DNA of 64,000 bases, taken from the NCBI GenBank assembly GCA_034359265.1, contig CP136898.1:51325501-51389500 (forward strand), read 5' to 3'. Both the position numbers and the translations under genes were made by a program. A model generated the notes under the pieces. The model was not told where the DNA came from. It saw only the letters and a list, made by a program, of their open reading frames with translations, and ran no database searches. This document shows, one piece after another, positions 25,701 through 35,005 of this stretch. This stretch comes from Canna indica. Taxonomy: Eukaryota > Streptophyta > Magnoliopsida > Zingiberales > Cannaceae. Positions within the stretch are counted from its first letter, which is position 1, and the number at the start of each line of letters is the position of its first letter.

Positions 25701-28700
25701 CAATTGGGTTGGAATATAAAGGCGCATATTAATGACATGCTTGTTAAGATCCACCTACTGAACAACCACGTTCGAGATCTAGAGGAGACCTTCCCCACCC
25801 CGAGGGCAGATAAATGCAGCTAAACACTCAAGAGGTGTCTAGTCAAGGTGCCAACCGGCAAATTCCTTGGCTATATCATCCACTAACACGAACCAACACT
25901 AACCCTGACAAAGTACATGCACTCCAAAACCTACCTCCGCCCAACAACTTGAAATAAATTCAATGCCTCACTTGGTGGATAGTCGCTCTCTCTCGCTCCA
26001 CCTCTCGCCTACCCAAGCAAAGCCTCCCCTTCTTCAAGGCTTTGAAGGGACTGAATAATGTCAGTAGGCCTTCGATGATTTGAAGCAATATTCAGTGTAG
26101 ATGCCAAGGTTGTCCTATCTAGTTGACAGCAAAGAGCACATCATATACCTCTCGATAGCAAAGGAGGTCATCAGCCTGTTAAAATAATGGGAAGCAATAA
26201 CTCGATGTACTTCAACAACTGAGTACTGCAAAGACCAAAGTTCAGGTACAACCTATTGAAAAACTAACCTATGCCTTGGTCATGGCTGATATGAAGCTCG
26301 TCCATATTTCCAAACCCACCCTATCGTTGTGCTTACCTACTAGTTGTTGCACCAAATTCATACCAAGTAGGACGCGACTGATCCTCTATTGAAGTGGTCA
26401 ATCTAGTTGGAGAGTTTGACATCATATGCACCTCGCACGGCGATCAAAGCCCAAGTATTGGTGGATTTCATCTCAGAGATGACAAAGCTGGACAGAGCCT
26501 CAATCAAACCTGGCTACTGCACACAGACAACTCCTCAACTATATCAGATGAGGGACCATTTGTTTGGTCCTTAGACTTTACTTCACTGTCACCAATGATG
26601 AAGCCAAATACAAGCCCTTGCTGGTTGGGCTTTGTCTCGTTAGAAGCTTGGGGGCTCGTCATTTGGCTGCCTTCAATGACTCCCAATTGATATTCAGCAA
26701 AATAACTTGGGGACTTCAGGACCAAGGAACTGAGGTTGTCGAATTACCCTAAGCTCGTGATGGAGGAAGTAGACCAATTTGAGCAGTTCACGTTAACCTT
26801 CATCCCTCAATTGGAAAATGAGACAGACTAACTCTTTGGCAAAGTTGGCAATCAGATTGACAATATGCAAGGACAGACAAGTCATCTACCTGGAGACACT
26901 ATCGACATCCTATACAGATGCTAAGCTGGTGGCGTCAACTTAAGTGCAAGAATCTTGGATTGACCTGATCCTCAATTATTGAACGACTGGTACCTTACCA
27001 AATGATCAGACATGAGATTGGAAAGGGGAGGTACAAGCGGTTATTCGCAATCACAGGACCTCTCCTCCGCTATCTAAGTCAGTCGAAGTTGATGAGGGTT
27101 TACGTGAACTGCACAAACAGTTGTGTAAGAAGCCATATAGGCAAACAGGTGCTAGTGCACAAAGCCTTATACAAGGATTCTTCTAGCCCACTATGGGGAC
27201 GAAGACATAGCCCAAAAGGTCCAACTATGCGAGCAGTGCCAGAAGTTCACCTCCGTAGAGGCTCCAACGGTTGAAGCAGTACTCTTCCAAGCCCCCTTGC
27301 CCATTCGACCAATGGGGGCTTGATCTAGTTGGGTCATTCTAGACCGCTAGCTAGAAGCGAAAGTTCATCATCGTAGTGGTCAATGTGATCAAGTACTTTA
27401 CCAAGTTGGTCGAGGCAGAACTACTGGCCAAGATCACCAATCCAAATGTCATTAACTTCATATGGAAGAATATTGTAACTAGATTCGGCACTCGAGCTTA
27501 ATTACCGACAATGGGACTCAATTTATGGGTCCATCGTTCATCCACTTCTGCCAAGAATTGGACATCTAATTGAGGTTTGTTTCAATCACCCACCCGCAGA
27601 TGGACAAATAAACAAAAGTCACCAACCGGGCTATCGTCAACAGGCTAAATGGGGCAAAGAAGAAATGGGCCAATTAATTGTTAGGTATCTAGTGGGCCTA
27701 CATAATGATATGGACAGCAACCGGTGAATAGCCATCCAACTCGGCGTATAGGTCCAATATCGTGCTACCAATCGAGTTAGCCTTTCCAACTCAACGCGTT
27801 ATCACCCACAACCTAGAGAAATTGGTGAAGCACTCCTCACTTACCTGAACCTGCTCAAAGAAACCAAAAAGGCAGCAACAAATGGTCAGCATTCTACTAA
27901 AGGCAAGTGGTCTAGTATGAAGGTTGGCATTCTAAAAAAGTCAGCATTTTGGGTAGGACATTTTGGCAGGACATCTCATCAGTGGCAAATAACGAGGAAG
28001 TGTTTGCTTGTGTGGCTACTGTTTCAGATTCCGAAACGTTCGCTTGTTTGGCTACTGTTTCAGATTCCGAAACATTTTGCTTGTGTGGCTACCGTTTCAA
28101 ATTCCAAAACTAACCAGGGGACTATTGATGGGGGCATTTTGAACATCACCATTCTCATCCCCAACCAGTTAGTGACACTTGCCATGGGCCTAGCCCAACC
28201 ATCACCCTTATGTCAAGTATAAATACAAAAAGTTGCCACCTAAGTAAGGGATCGGACATTTTTTTATGCTACAATGTTTTTTCTTATTTCAGACCCCAGT
28301 ATTGACTTAATCATCGGAGGGAGCTCCAAAAGGCCCAACTGTCGAGGAGCTCTTCTGCAAGAATCAGACAGATTCAACTCAATATCAACTCCTTTTGACC
28401 AATAGCAAAGGCATTCTCTCATTCTAGAGCAACAACCAAATTAGACTCTATCAATTATGATATGAATTTCAAACATAAAATAAATAGCAGCTAATCAAAC
28501 TGACAAACTCACTTAACTGCTCATGCAATATTTTCCAAATGTATAATAAAATATAGAGATGATTTTGTTGCCAAGTAGTATTGTAATGTTTTATTTTTTT
28601 GTAAATTAAGTTCTATATAGTTGATTTAAGACTACAAGAGAATGCAACAATATATGGGTCAACAAAAATTTCAGCAGCAATGAAGATCCTCTGGCTCTGC

Positions 28701-31700
28701 ATAATGAGTTGGTGGTAACTTAATGATTTTAGTTCCAGAGACAAAAGTTCTTAGTGAGAATTGATCAACCAAATTATTTGAAGCAATTCAATATAAAGGA
28801 ATTTGGAATTAGAGCTACAAAATGACATAATTCAATATCCAAATTCTTGTTAATTAACTCCAAAAATTACCTGAGCTGACCTGCATGCTAATAAGTCAGG
28901 AGTCAGGCCTAATGCTCTAAGTTCTCGTACACTGTGTTGTGTTGGCTTTGTTTTCTACAAAAATAAATAATTCAAGACAGTTAAACTTCTGTTTCATGTA
29001 TGAAAGAAAAGAGCAGATTGTGCTTATAATAAAAAATTTCACATAGAATGTTTATGATGTTTGTCATTAGAAATTATTAAAACTATAATTCATAATCAGT
29101 TGCATTGGCTGGAGAGAATCTTGTCATAATTCTTATCTTCTTATCAATATCAACCAGAAAAAGATAAGTAGAAATATTTACTTGCTCACCGACCACACCA
29201 ATTACTGGAACAAGGCTCACATGAATGAGGCAAAAATTCTCTTTACCTGTAAAGAACAACATTTACTAGATAATGGGAAATGCATCAAACATATAAACAT
29301 GCATCAAGCTCAATCTTAACTACAGTTGCACAGTTTACATAATTCATCTTGCAAATTAGATACACAGGACTAAAATCCATGATTCACAAAAATTGAAGGT
29401 CACTATATTTTAAAGGGTAATTACCTAAATATATCCTGAACTATACACTTTGTCTCATTTGTGATCAATTCCAAAATATTATCAAATTATATCCCAAACT
29501 TTGACATTTGTCTCAATTACATCCTCCCGTCAACTCTCCGTCAGCAGCACCGTTAAGGCGATGACGTGGCGATCTGACGTGGATTAAAATAATATATTTT
29601 TTGTTAAGGCGATGACGTGGCAGTCTGATGTGGATTAAAATAATATTTTTTTTATTTAAAAATATATATAATCACTTTAATTTATATTAAATAATATAAA
29701 ATAATATTTTTTATTTTTTATTAAAGAATTACTCTGAGCCATGTCAGGAATGAACATGGAGTGATTTTTTAATATAAAATATAAAATATTATTTTATATT
29801 TTTTAAATAAAAAATATTATTTTAATCCACGTCAAAGCGCCACATCATCGCCTTAACGGTGCTGCTGACGGAGAGTTGACGGGAGGATGTAATTGAGACA
29901 AATGTCAAAGTTTGGGATACAATTTAGTAATATTTTGGAATTGACCACAAATGAGACAAAATGCATAGTTTATGATATATTTAGGTAATTATCCTATTTT
30001 AAAGCTTTTATGTCATCTAAGACTGTGTCACAACTAAATCTTCCAAAATTCTAAACAATATTAAAGAGAGACTCTTGTCTCATCATCATTCATTTGGTTT
30101 CTTTCCTTTGATCAAAAGATTGTATTCTTATCTTGAATTGTAATTATACAAGTTACTCAACATGTAGTCAAAAGGGATTCCAGAATCCAGATGCCAACAA
30201 TAGATATATATATATATATATATATATATATCAAAATAAGATTTAATTTGTATTATTCAATTAGCTTATGGCTCATGTAAATAATATACTTAAAATTCAT
30301 TTGATAACAAAGATAGATGATGATTTCCAAATTACCTAAAGAAAAAGATAATTGGCGCAAAGCTTCAATAAAAGGCATTGACTCAATATCACCTGGAACG
30401 CATAACATACTTCTGTTTGTCAAAGAATAATAAAACTGGCTCAAAAGGATGAAGAATATTAACCTTTCTGCGTATCCTACCTACAGTTCCTCCTAATTCT
30501 ATAACGCAAACATCAGCCACACCCTCTTTGCCATCAACAGGTATAGATGCTACTGATTCAATCCAATCCTTTATGGCATCAGTGATATGAGGGACAACCT
30601 GATCACAAGTAGTTCATTCACATAGATGTTGTAGCAAACCACAATTTGGACGAGAAATATAGAGGATATTTTTAGTAACTGCAAAGCATCACCTGGACAG
30701 TCTTTCCAAGATAATCACCCCTCCTTTCTTTCTCAAGGACAGACTGCAAAATCATAGGGAATACTAGTTAACAAAGAGAACTCATGGAACATACAAAGAA
30801 GACTGACTTCTAACAGAAGATATTTGCCTGATAAATCTTCCCTGTCGTAATATTGTTATCTCTAGTAAGGGTAACATCCAAGAAACGTTCATAGTTACCA
30901 AGGTCCAAATCGACCTGCATATGCAGTATATCTTAAAAATGCATTCTGCAAATAAAAATCAAACGATAATAATTATAAAAATGGTAAATTACACCGGCCT
31001 CCCCTGAGGTTTAGTGAAATTACACTGACATCCCTCTATTTGTAATTTTGTCTTGTAACCCCCCTGAGTTTTGTAAAAGATTACACAAACCTCCCCTATT
31101 AACGAAAATTGTTAGTGGAGTGTCTGTCATGTGCCCTGCACATGCTTACTAATGATATTTTTGAAATATTTTGCAATTTTTTCTTATTTTAAATGACAAA
31201 AATACCCTTATGTCATTTTTATTTCTCTCAAAAATTTTATTTTTAAAATATTTTTAAAATAAAATAATTTATTTTAAATTTTTATTTTTAAAATATTTAT
31301 TTAATTATTTTATACATGTATTTTAATGATTTTTCAACAAGGGTATAAGAGAGAAATCACATTACTAACGGACTCTATTTAACACCGTTAGGTTCAGGGG
31401 AGGTGAGTGTCACTTGGACAAATAGAGGGAGGTCAGTGTAATTTCGCTAAACCTCAGGGGAGGTTAGTGTAATTTACCCTTATAAAAATTACCTAAATAA
31501 CTCATATCAGCAACTAAATTAATGGACCAGTTCGGAGGATACATCTAAAGACCAATTTAATAAATAACTCTTGGACTCCAAATGATATAAACATAATAGT
31601 TGTGGTCAACTAAAGTAAAAAATTGAGAAAAATAAGTAACAGTTAAAGATGTTACTGACATGCACTGATTGTGGATTAAAACAAGATGAATACTATGATT

Positions 31701-32601
31701 ATACACAGCTGAAACAAATACTTACTTTAATTAAAAATAAGTGGGTAATTGTACCTCTCCACCATCATCAAGAACAAAAACCTCTCCGTGCTCAAAAGGA
31801 GACATTGTTCCTGCATCTGTGTTTAAGTATGGATCTGCATCCACAGATAGAAACCAAGTAAATCAAAAAACAATGGTATAACCAAAAGACGAGCCACAAC
31901 ACACAGTAGAAGCTAAGAAGACTGATCAAGCCCCCAGCGAGCTTCTAATAAAGAATAAGGACAATCTCAGAAATCCTTATAGAAAATTATGAATATAATA
32001 TGGAAGATAAGTTTAGATTCATTTGCAATTTCATCCAAAAAGAAAGATTCGTTACGATCAACTTGCAATAGATTAATATTTCATAGAATATATTGCAATG
32101 GGTAAACGACCACGAACAAACAACTCGAGAGCATATTCTTTTTGAAAAAGAATCAGGAAAAGAAAAAGAGGATAAACGTGTCCACAGAAAATGTCCAACA
32201 TTCTCAACCAAATCTAAAATGGACTTCAATCAGCCACAGTTAAACAAAAAAGGAACACCACCATTCAGTCTAAATCTGAAAAACCAAGAATAAATTAATC
32301 TCGAGAGAGAGAGAGAACAATTTGCACTGGCAAAACTGTTGAGACCACATTCCGAACAAGATAATGGACGAAGTAGCAATAACGAAAAGAGGCTATTCTC
32401 TCACATAAGCAGGATCAATTCCAAGAAATATGTCCAAAGGAACAAAGAAAAACCTATTTTGATGGAAGTAACGCGGAGACCGCAGGATTTGAGGACTACG
32501 CCGATGCTACTGGCGGTGACGCCCTTCCCCAGCCCGCTCACCACGCCACCTGTGACCAGAACGTACTTCATCTGCCTATCGGGCGCCCTGCGACGTTCCA
32601 T
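11822..32601 (-). CDS. CTPS: CTP synthase, 22 exons, complete
   Basis: Makes CTP from UTP, ATP and glutamine in the cytosol (EC 6.3.4.2). Exons on the minus strand: 32454-32571 (or to 32601), 31755-31834, 30828-30914, 30693-30743, 30481-30598, 30336-30392, 29182-29246, 28871-28954, 23646-23696, 23498-23560, 23303-23349, 23130-23199, 22988-23050, 17046-17135, 16931-16969, 16630-16779, 16458-16535, 16299-16384, 15971-16019, 12701-12781, 12529-12622, 11822-11874. They sum to 1674 bases: 557 residues and a stop, with every splice phase agreeing. Seen: [17 protein letters not shown] start (P-loop Lys16), [12 protein letters not shown], the glutaminase site GICLGMQ (Cys398), and HPEF (His525, Glu527). 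Length and motifs fit a working plant enzyme. An in-frame ATG at 32601 ([10 protein letters not shown]) has the stronger start context and would add ten residues; 32571 is the family start. No broken exon was found. Confidence 0.95.
13800..14811 (+). mobile_element. Ty1/copia remnant (RT end, RNase H, 3' LTR) in intron 19
   Basis: Bases 13820-14076 encode the end of a copia RT ([19 protein letters not shown] and following). From 14079 to about 14520, with frame breaks, comes RNase H ([30 protein letters not shown], and a degenerate [10 protein letters not shown]). The coding part ends with a [13 protein letters not shown] tail. A purine-rich GAGGCGGAG at 14659-14666 precedes TGTTAGAATACAGAG, the start of a short 3' LTR ending around 14811 (TTTCACA). 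The 5' part, including the LTR, is missing. It is antisense to the host gene and inside an intron. Confidence 0.85.
15006..15689. mobile_element. Mutator-type nonautonomous element, CCGGTAT family, in intron 19
   Basis: The ends are inverted (CATGGTTTGAAAT... and ...GTATCAAACCATG) and flanked by AGTGTAATT (14997-15005) and AGTGTAAAT (15690-15698), a 9-bp target duplication with one mismatch, as expected for Mutator-type elements. The interior has many TACCGCCCGGTATGGGCGG-type palindromes at 15110-15320. No transposase is present. A second member lies at 18947-19237. Confidence 0.7.
16780..16930 (-). other. GC-AG intron 15 of CTP synthase
   Basis: Exon 15 ends ACCTTGAAG and the intron begins GCAAGAATT, ending CCATGTAG. 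The junction [19 protein letters not shown] matches the family exactly, leaving no GT alternative. This is the second GC donor in the same gene. Confidence 0.88.
18243..18300 (-). repeat. tRNA-like A-box/B-box pair
   Basis: The minus strand reads TGGCCTAGCGGTGG (A-box-like) and, about 30 bases on, GGTTCGAATCC (B-box). The stretch between does not fold as a tRNA cloverleaf. It is probably a SINE head carried in the hAT element's 5' region. Confidence 0.45.
18947..19237. mobile_element. Mutator-type nonautonomous element nested in the hAT BED finger
   Basis: The 291-bp insert is flanked by GGTTGGAGATA at 18936-18946 and 19238-19248, a 9-11 bp target duplication. Its ends are AGGTTTAAAAT and ATTTTAAACCATGG, and the interior has repeated TATACCGCCCGGTATGGGCG palindromes. 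It shares ends and interior words with 15006-15689. Removing it restores an open BED-finger reading frame, so it came after the hAT element. Confidence 0.78.
21166..22142. mobile_element. Harbinger-like nonautonomous DNA element
   Basis: Ends are GGAGCCGTTTGG (21166) and, inverted, GGGGCTGTTTGGCC (22142 inward), followed by subterminal GGGAATGGGAATG-type words. The 975-bp interior is AT-rich with no protein. The flanks do not give a clean 3-bp duplication, so family assignment is tentative. Confidence 0.5.
22382..22490 (+). mobile_element. tRNA-derived SINE with 18-bp target duplication
   Basis: A 109-bp body has an A-box-like GTAGCACAATTGGTGGC at 22391 and a B-box GGTTCGAATCC at 22438, ending in a run of A residues. 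AGATTAATCATGAATAGC is present perfectly at 22364-22381 and 22491-22508. Long perfect duplications plus an A tail mean LINE-machinery insertion, and perfection means a young copy. Confidence 0.85.
22661..22905. repeat. Duplicated (TA)n(TG)n microsatellite block
   Basis: Two copies of a block with CCAGCAGAATATATATA, a TG run and GAAAGGCTACAGGAGAAACT lie at about 22661-22725 and 22848-22905, roughly 185 bp apart. GATTAATCTTGA(T/C)AAATAT precedes each copy, so it is a short segmental duplication. Confidence 0.75.
24421..24604 (+). repeat. Tandem duplication of the 3' end of the left LTR
   Basis: Two adjacent copies of about 90 bp (24427-24510 and 24516-24604) share TTTAGCTC(A/G)GGTTCAACCC, CACTATCT/CATTATCT and ...GACCAAATT...TTCTATCAATT. 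The right LTR has a different, single version. This explains why the left LTR is longer. Confidence 0.7.
28003..28112 (+). repeat. Three-copy ~37-bp minisatellite in the gypsy 3' region
   Basis: Three units built on TTGGCTACTGTTTCAGATTC followed by CGAAACRTT lie just before the right LTR. The third unit has diverged. Tandem repeats between pol and the 3' LTR are common in Tat-type elements. Confidence 0.75.
29415..29994. mobile_element. Mutator-type nonautonomous element in intron 6
   Basis: Very long inverted ends (about 180 bp each) begin GGGTAATTACCTAAATATAT on the left and GGATAATTACCTAAATATAT when read inward from the right. Perfect 9-bp duplications TATTTTAAA flank it (29406-29414, 29995-30003). 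The interior is AT-rich and codes for nothing. Arms run through GACGGAGAGTTGACGGGAGG, so the whole element folds back on itself. Confidence 0.9.
30203..30232. repeat. (TA)n microsatellite
   Basis: About 14 TA units lie in intron 6 of the CTP synthase gene. Confidence 0.95.
30744..30827 (-). other. GC-AG intron 3 of CTP synthase
   Basis: Exon 3 ends ATTTATCAG and the intron begins GCAAATATC rather than GT; it ends TTTTGCAG. The protein junction ([15 protein letters not shown]) is fixed by family conservation, so no nearby GT donor can replace it. CAG|GCAA fits the known strong-consensus class of U2 GC-AG introns. Confidence 0.88.
30982..31479. mobile_element. Mutator-type nonautonomous element in intron 2
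   Basis: Inverted ends of about 110 bp read GGTAAATTACACCGGCCTCC on the left and GGGTAAATTACACTAACCTC inward from the right. Perfect 9-bp duplications TTATAAAAA flank it (30973-30981, 31480-31488). The 498-bp element has no coding capacity. It is not closely related in sequence to the 29415 element although the design is the same. Confidence 0.88.
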
Positions 32602-32864
32602 TGCCACAGGCCCACAAGGACGAAACCGCTACGCGATGGTGAAAAAAGATTTCCGCCGCCGAAATCGAGCCGCAGCGAAGCGGAGGCGAAGCAAGAACAG
32701 ACGGCTGGCTAAAGTCCAAAAGAGGGCGTTTCGTTTTGAAGTCCGAAGCAGCAATAGTTAGCGAAGGCTTCCCGATCAATCCATCAGCTCATTTGTTACC
32801 GTCCACTTGCCGAAGTCATGTGCACGTCTGGGTTGCCGTTTGGGTTCGACGTCAGCCATTTAAA

Positions 32865-32906
<42 letters not shown>

Positions 32907-32924
32907 AATAAAGATAAATTCATC
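32602..32924. promoter_or_regulatory. CTP synthase 5' region, squeezed by a transposon
   Basis: Only about 320 bp lie between the CTP synthase start and the CACTA remnant. The part next to the gene (32602-32850) is GC-richer and includes TGACGTCGAACCC-type words on the minus strand. 32867-32901 is a (TA)n run. I see no distinct TATA element apart from that run. Inference: the core promoter lies here. Confidence 0.4.
32867..32901. repeat. (TA)n microsatellite upstream of CTP synthase
   Basis: About 17 TA units occur between the promoter region and the CACTA remnant. Confidence 0.95.
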
Positions 32925-33174
32925 GAGCATAATGAAAAAAAAAGATGAACCATCTCCACATGTGTCTAGTGATGTTATGTTAACTCGGATTTTTGCTTTA
33001 CTGATATCACATTCAATAAGGTTGACGATTTTAGAGTTAGGGGTTGCGAAAAGTTATATTTTAGATGTGACGCACGTCGAAAAGAACATGTTCGAGAATA
33101 TTTTTAATACAGTTATATTTTAGATGTGACGCACGTCGAAAAGAACATGCTCGAGAACATGTCATAGAAAAATA
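32925..33174 (+). pseudogene. CACTA (En/Spm) transposase remnant, left half
   Basis: The plus strand encodes SSDVMLTRIFALLIS followed by YILDVTHVEKNMFENIFNTV, matching the LDVMH(I/V)EKN region of plant CACTA transposases. A 59-bp tandem duplication (33052-33110 and 33111-33165) repeats the ILDVTHVEKN coding bases. The continuation of the same protein is found at 43645-43900, on the far side of the Mutator-like element. Confidence 0.8.
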
Positions 33175-34130
33175 GAAATACTCAAAATCATAATTTTCTC
33201 TCATCTTTTTTTCAAATCCATAATTTTGAATTAGATTTTTCCAAATCCATAACTTTCTCTTCATTTTTTCGATTTTGCCCCCTAGCTTTTGGTTTGGACG
33301 TTTGCCGACCGGTTCAATAGGTTTTAATGAAAAAAACCCGGTTCACAGGGTTTCCCGCTCTATCTCTCTCTACTACATTTTACTTTTTTTACTAATCGAC
33401 TTTATTTTTTACCTTTTTACCGATCGTGCTTTCGTCTTCCTTTGACGTTGTTGTCGTCGCTGTTGTCACCGTTGTTGTCGCTTGAATCGCCGGAAGGAAA
33501 CCACAATCTTTTGTAGTCTTCTCCGGTCGAATCCCAGGAAGGAAACTGTGACCCTGTGTTCTCGCATCCCGCACAAAGCCCTTGAAGCAAACTGTCATCC
33601 TGTGTTCTCGCGTCCTCTGTTGCCTCTCAAATCGCTCCAACCACCGCATCATACCTCAGTGTTACCGCCCCATTCTCCGGACAAGTTCTTTAAAGCTCCT
33701 AACCCCGCAGGTAAGCTCCTTATTGTAACTTTGATGGTGTGCCCTAATTTTCCAAATCCAAGTAGTATAAATTCCAACTTTTATGAACTACTTCTTTAGT
33801 TTTTATTTATTATATTTAATTGTTACATATTACACATTTTGTTGTTTATTATTTAAGAATAGCTCATCTAATTTTAATGCAATTTCATACTTCTGCAAAA
33901 GTATGGAATACTATTTGATTATATTTGAGTCATTTATGAGCTTGTGCCCCAATTTCAAATTTTCAAGATTTATAAAAATTAAATAGTATGATTTTAATGT
34001 GATTTCATACTTTGCAAAAGTATGAATTTGTCAATAATTATGGTAATATTGCATTAATTAGCTTTATATAGACTTATATATGCATGTAGATATTGATTTC
34101 ATATTTTGAATGAAATCTTTCTTTTTTTGG

Positions 34131-34985
34131 TTAGTTATAGACTTTTAAAGAAGTATGAAATATTATTTTATTGAGTACCATTTGATTTTATTTGAGTCTG
34201 AGTACTATTTGGTTTTATATGACCCTATTACATGCATATATATGTTGATAAACTTATGAAATAGTATAATGTAAATGCAATTTCATACTTTTGCTAAAGT
34301 ATAGAATTGCCATAAATTAAGATAATATTCATTAATTAGCTTAATGTTGACTTCTATATATCGTTTATTGTCAAATTTATTGAAATATTTCTGAAATATT
34401 ATAAATTCAGTTCATTTTCACACTTTTGGAAAAGTATGAAATGGTCATATATGGGTCATAAATTAGTCCAATATTAAATCATTAAGGCTTATATAGACTT
34501 CTATATTTCATTTATCCAATGATTTCATATTTTGAATGAAATCTAGTTTTTTTTTTTGTTAGTTATAGACTTTTAAAGAAGTATGGAATACTATTTTATT
34601 GAGTATTCTTTGATTTTATTTGAGTCCAAATACTATTTGGTTTTATATGACCCTATTACAAACATATAGGTTGATAAATTTATGAAATAGTATAATGTAA
34701 ATGCAATTCCATACTTTTGCAAAAGTATGGAATTGCCATAGATTAGGGTAATATTGCATTAATTAGCTTAATGTTGACTTCTATATATAGTTTTTTGGCA
34801 AATTTATTGAAATATTTTTAAAATATTATAAATTCAGTTCATTTTCACACTTTTGGAAAAGTATGGAATGATCATATATGAGTCATAAATTAGTCCAATA
34901 TTGAAACATTAAGACTTATATAGACTTCTTTATGTCATTGATCCAATGATTCATTTATTTTCAATGAAATGTGGTGCTTAGTTTT
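34131..34985. repeat. ~428-bp tandem duplication in the Mutator-like element
   Basis: Two successive units, beginning TTAGTTATAGACTTTTAAAG at 34131 and 34559, run in parallel for over 400 bp (TATGACCCTATTACA, ATGCAATT(T/C)CATACTTTTG, AAATTCAGTTCATTTTCACA in both). Each unit contains two CATACTTT/AAAGTATG palindromes. Confidence 0.88.
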
Positions 34986-35005
34986 TTTAGAATTACATTT
35001 GAAAA

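Larger units (their letters stand above)
24074..28457 (+). mobile_element. Degenerate Tat-like Ty3/gypsy element in intron 8
   Basis: A left LTR (about 24074-24604) ends TCTATCAATT just before TGGTGCTTTCATTAAGA, a primer-binding region typical of plant Tat-lineage elements. Degenerate pol follows in order: RT at 25440-25830 ([24 protein letters not shown], and HINDMLVK where YVDDMLVK is expected), RNase H around 26440-26760 ([12 protein letters not shown]), integrase zinc region and core at 27000-27800 (CEQCQKFTS in another frame). The right LTR is about 28127-28457. Frames are full of stops. Antisense to CTP synthase. The flanks show no clear target duplication. Confidence 0.85.

Noticed and set aside
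30253..30444. Small separate minus-strand protein
   Set aside because: It is exon 6 of CTP synthase read through both splice sites.
32339..32761. 140-codon plus-strand frame rich in Arg
   Set aside because: It lies antisense to exon 1 and the leader of CTP synthase, whose exon 1 is certain.
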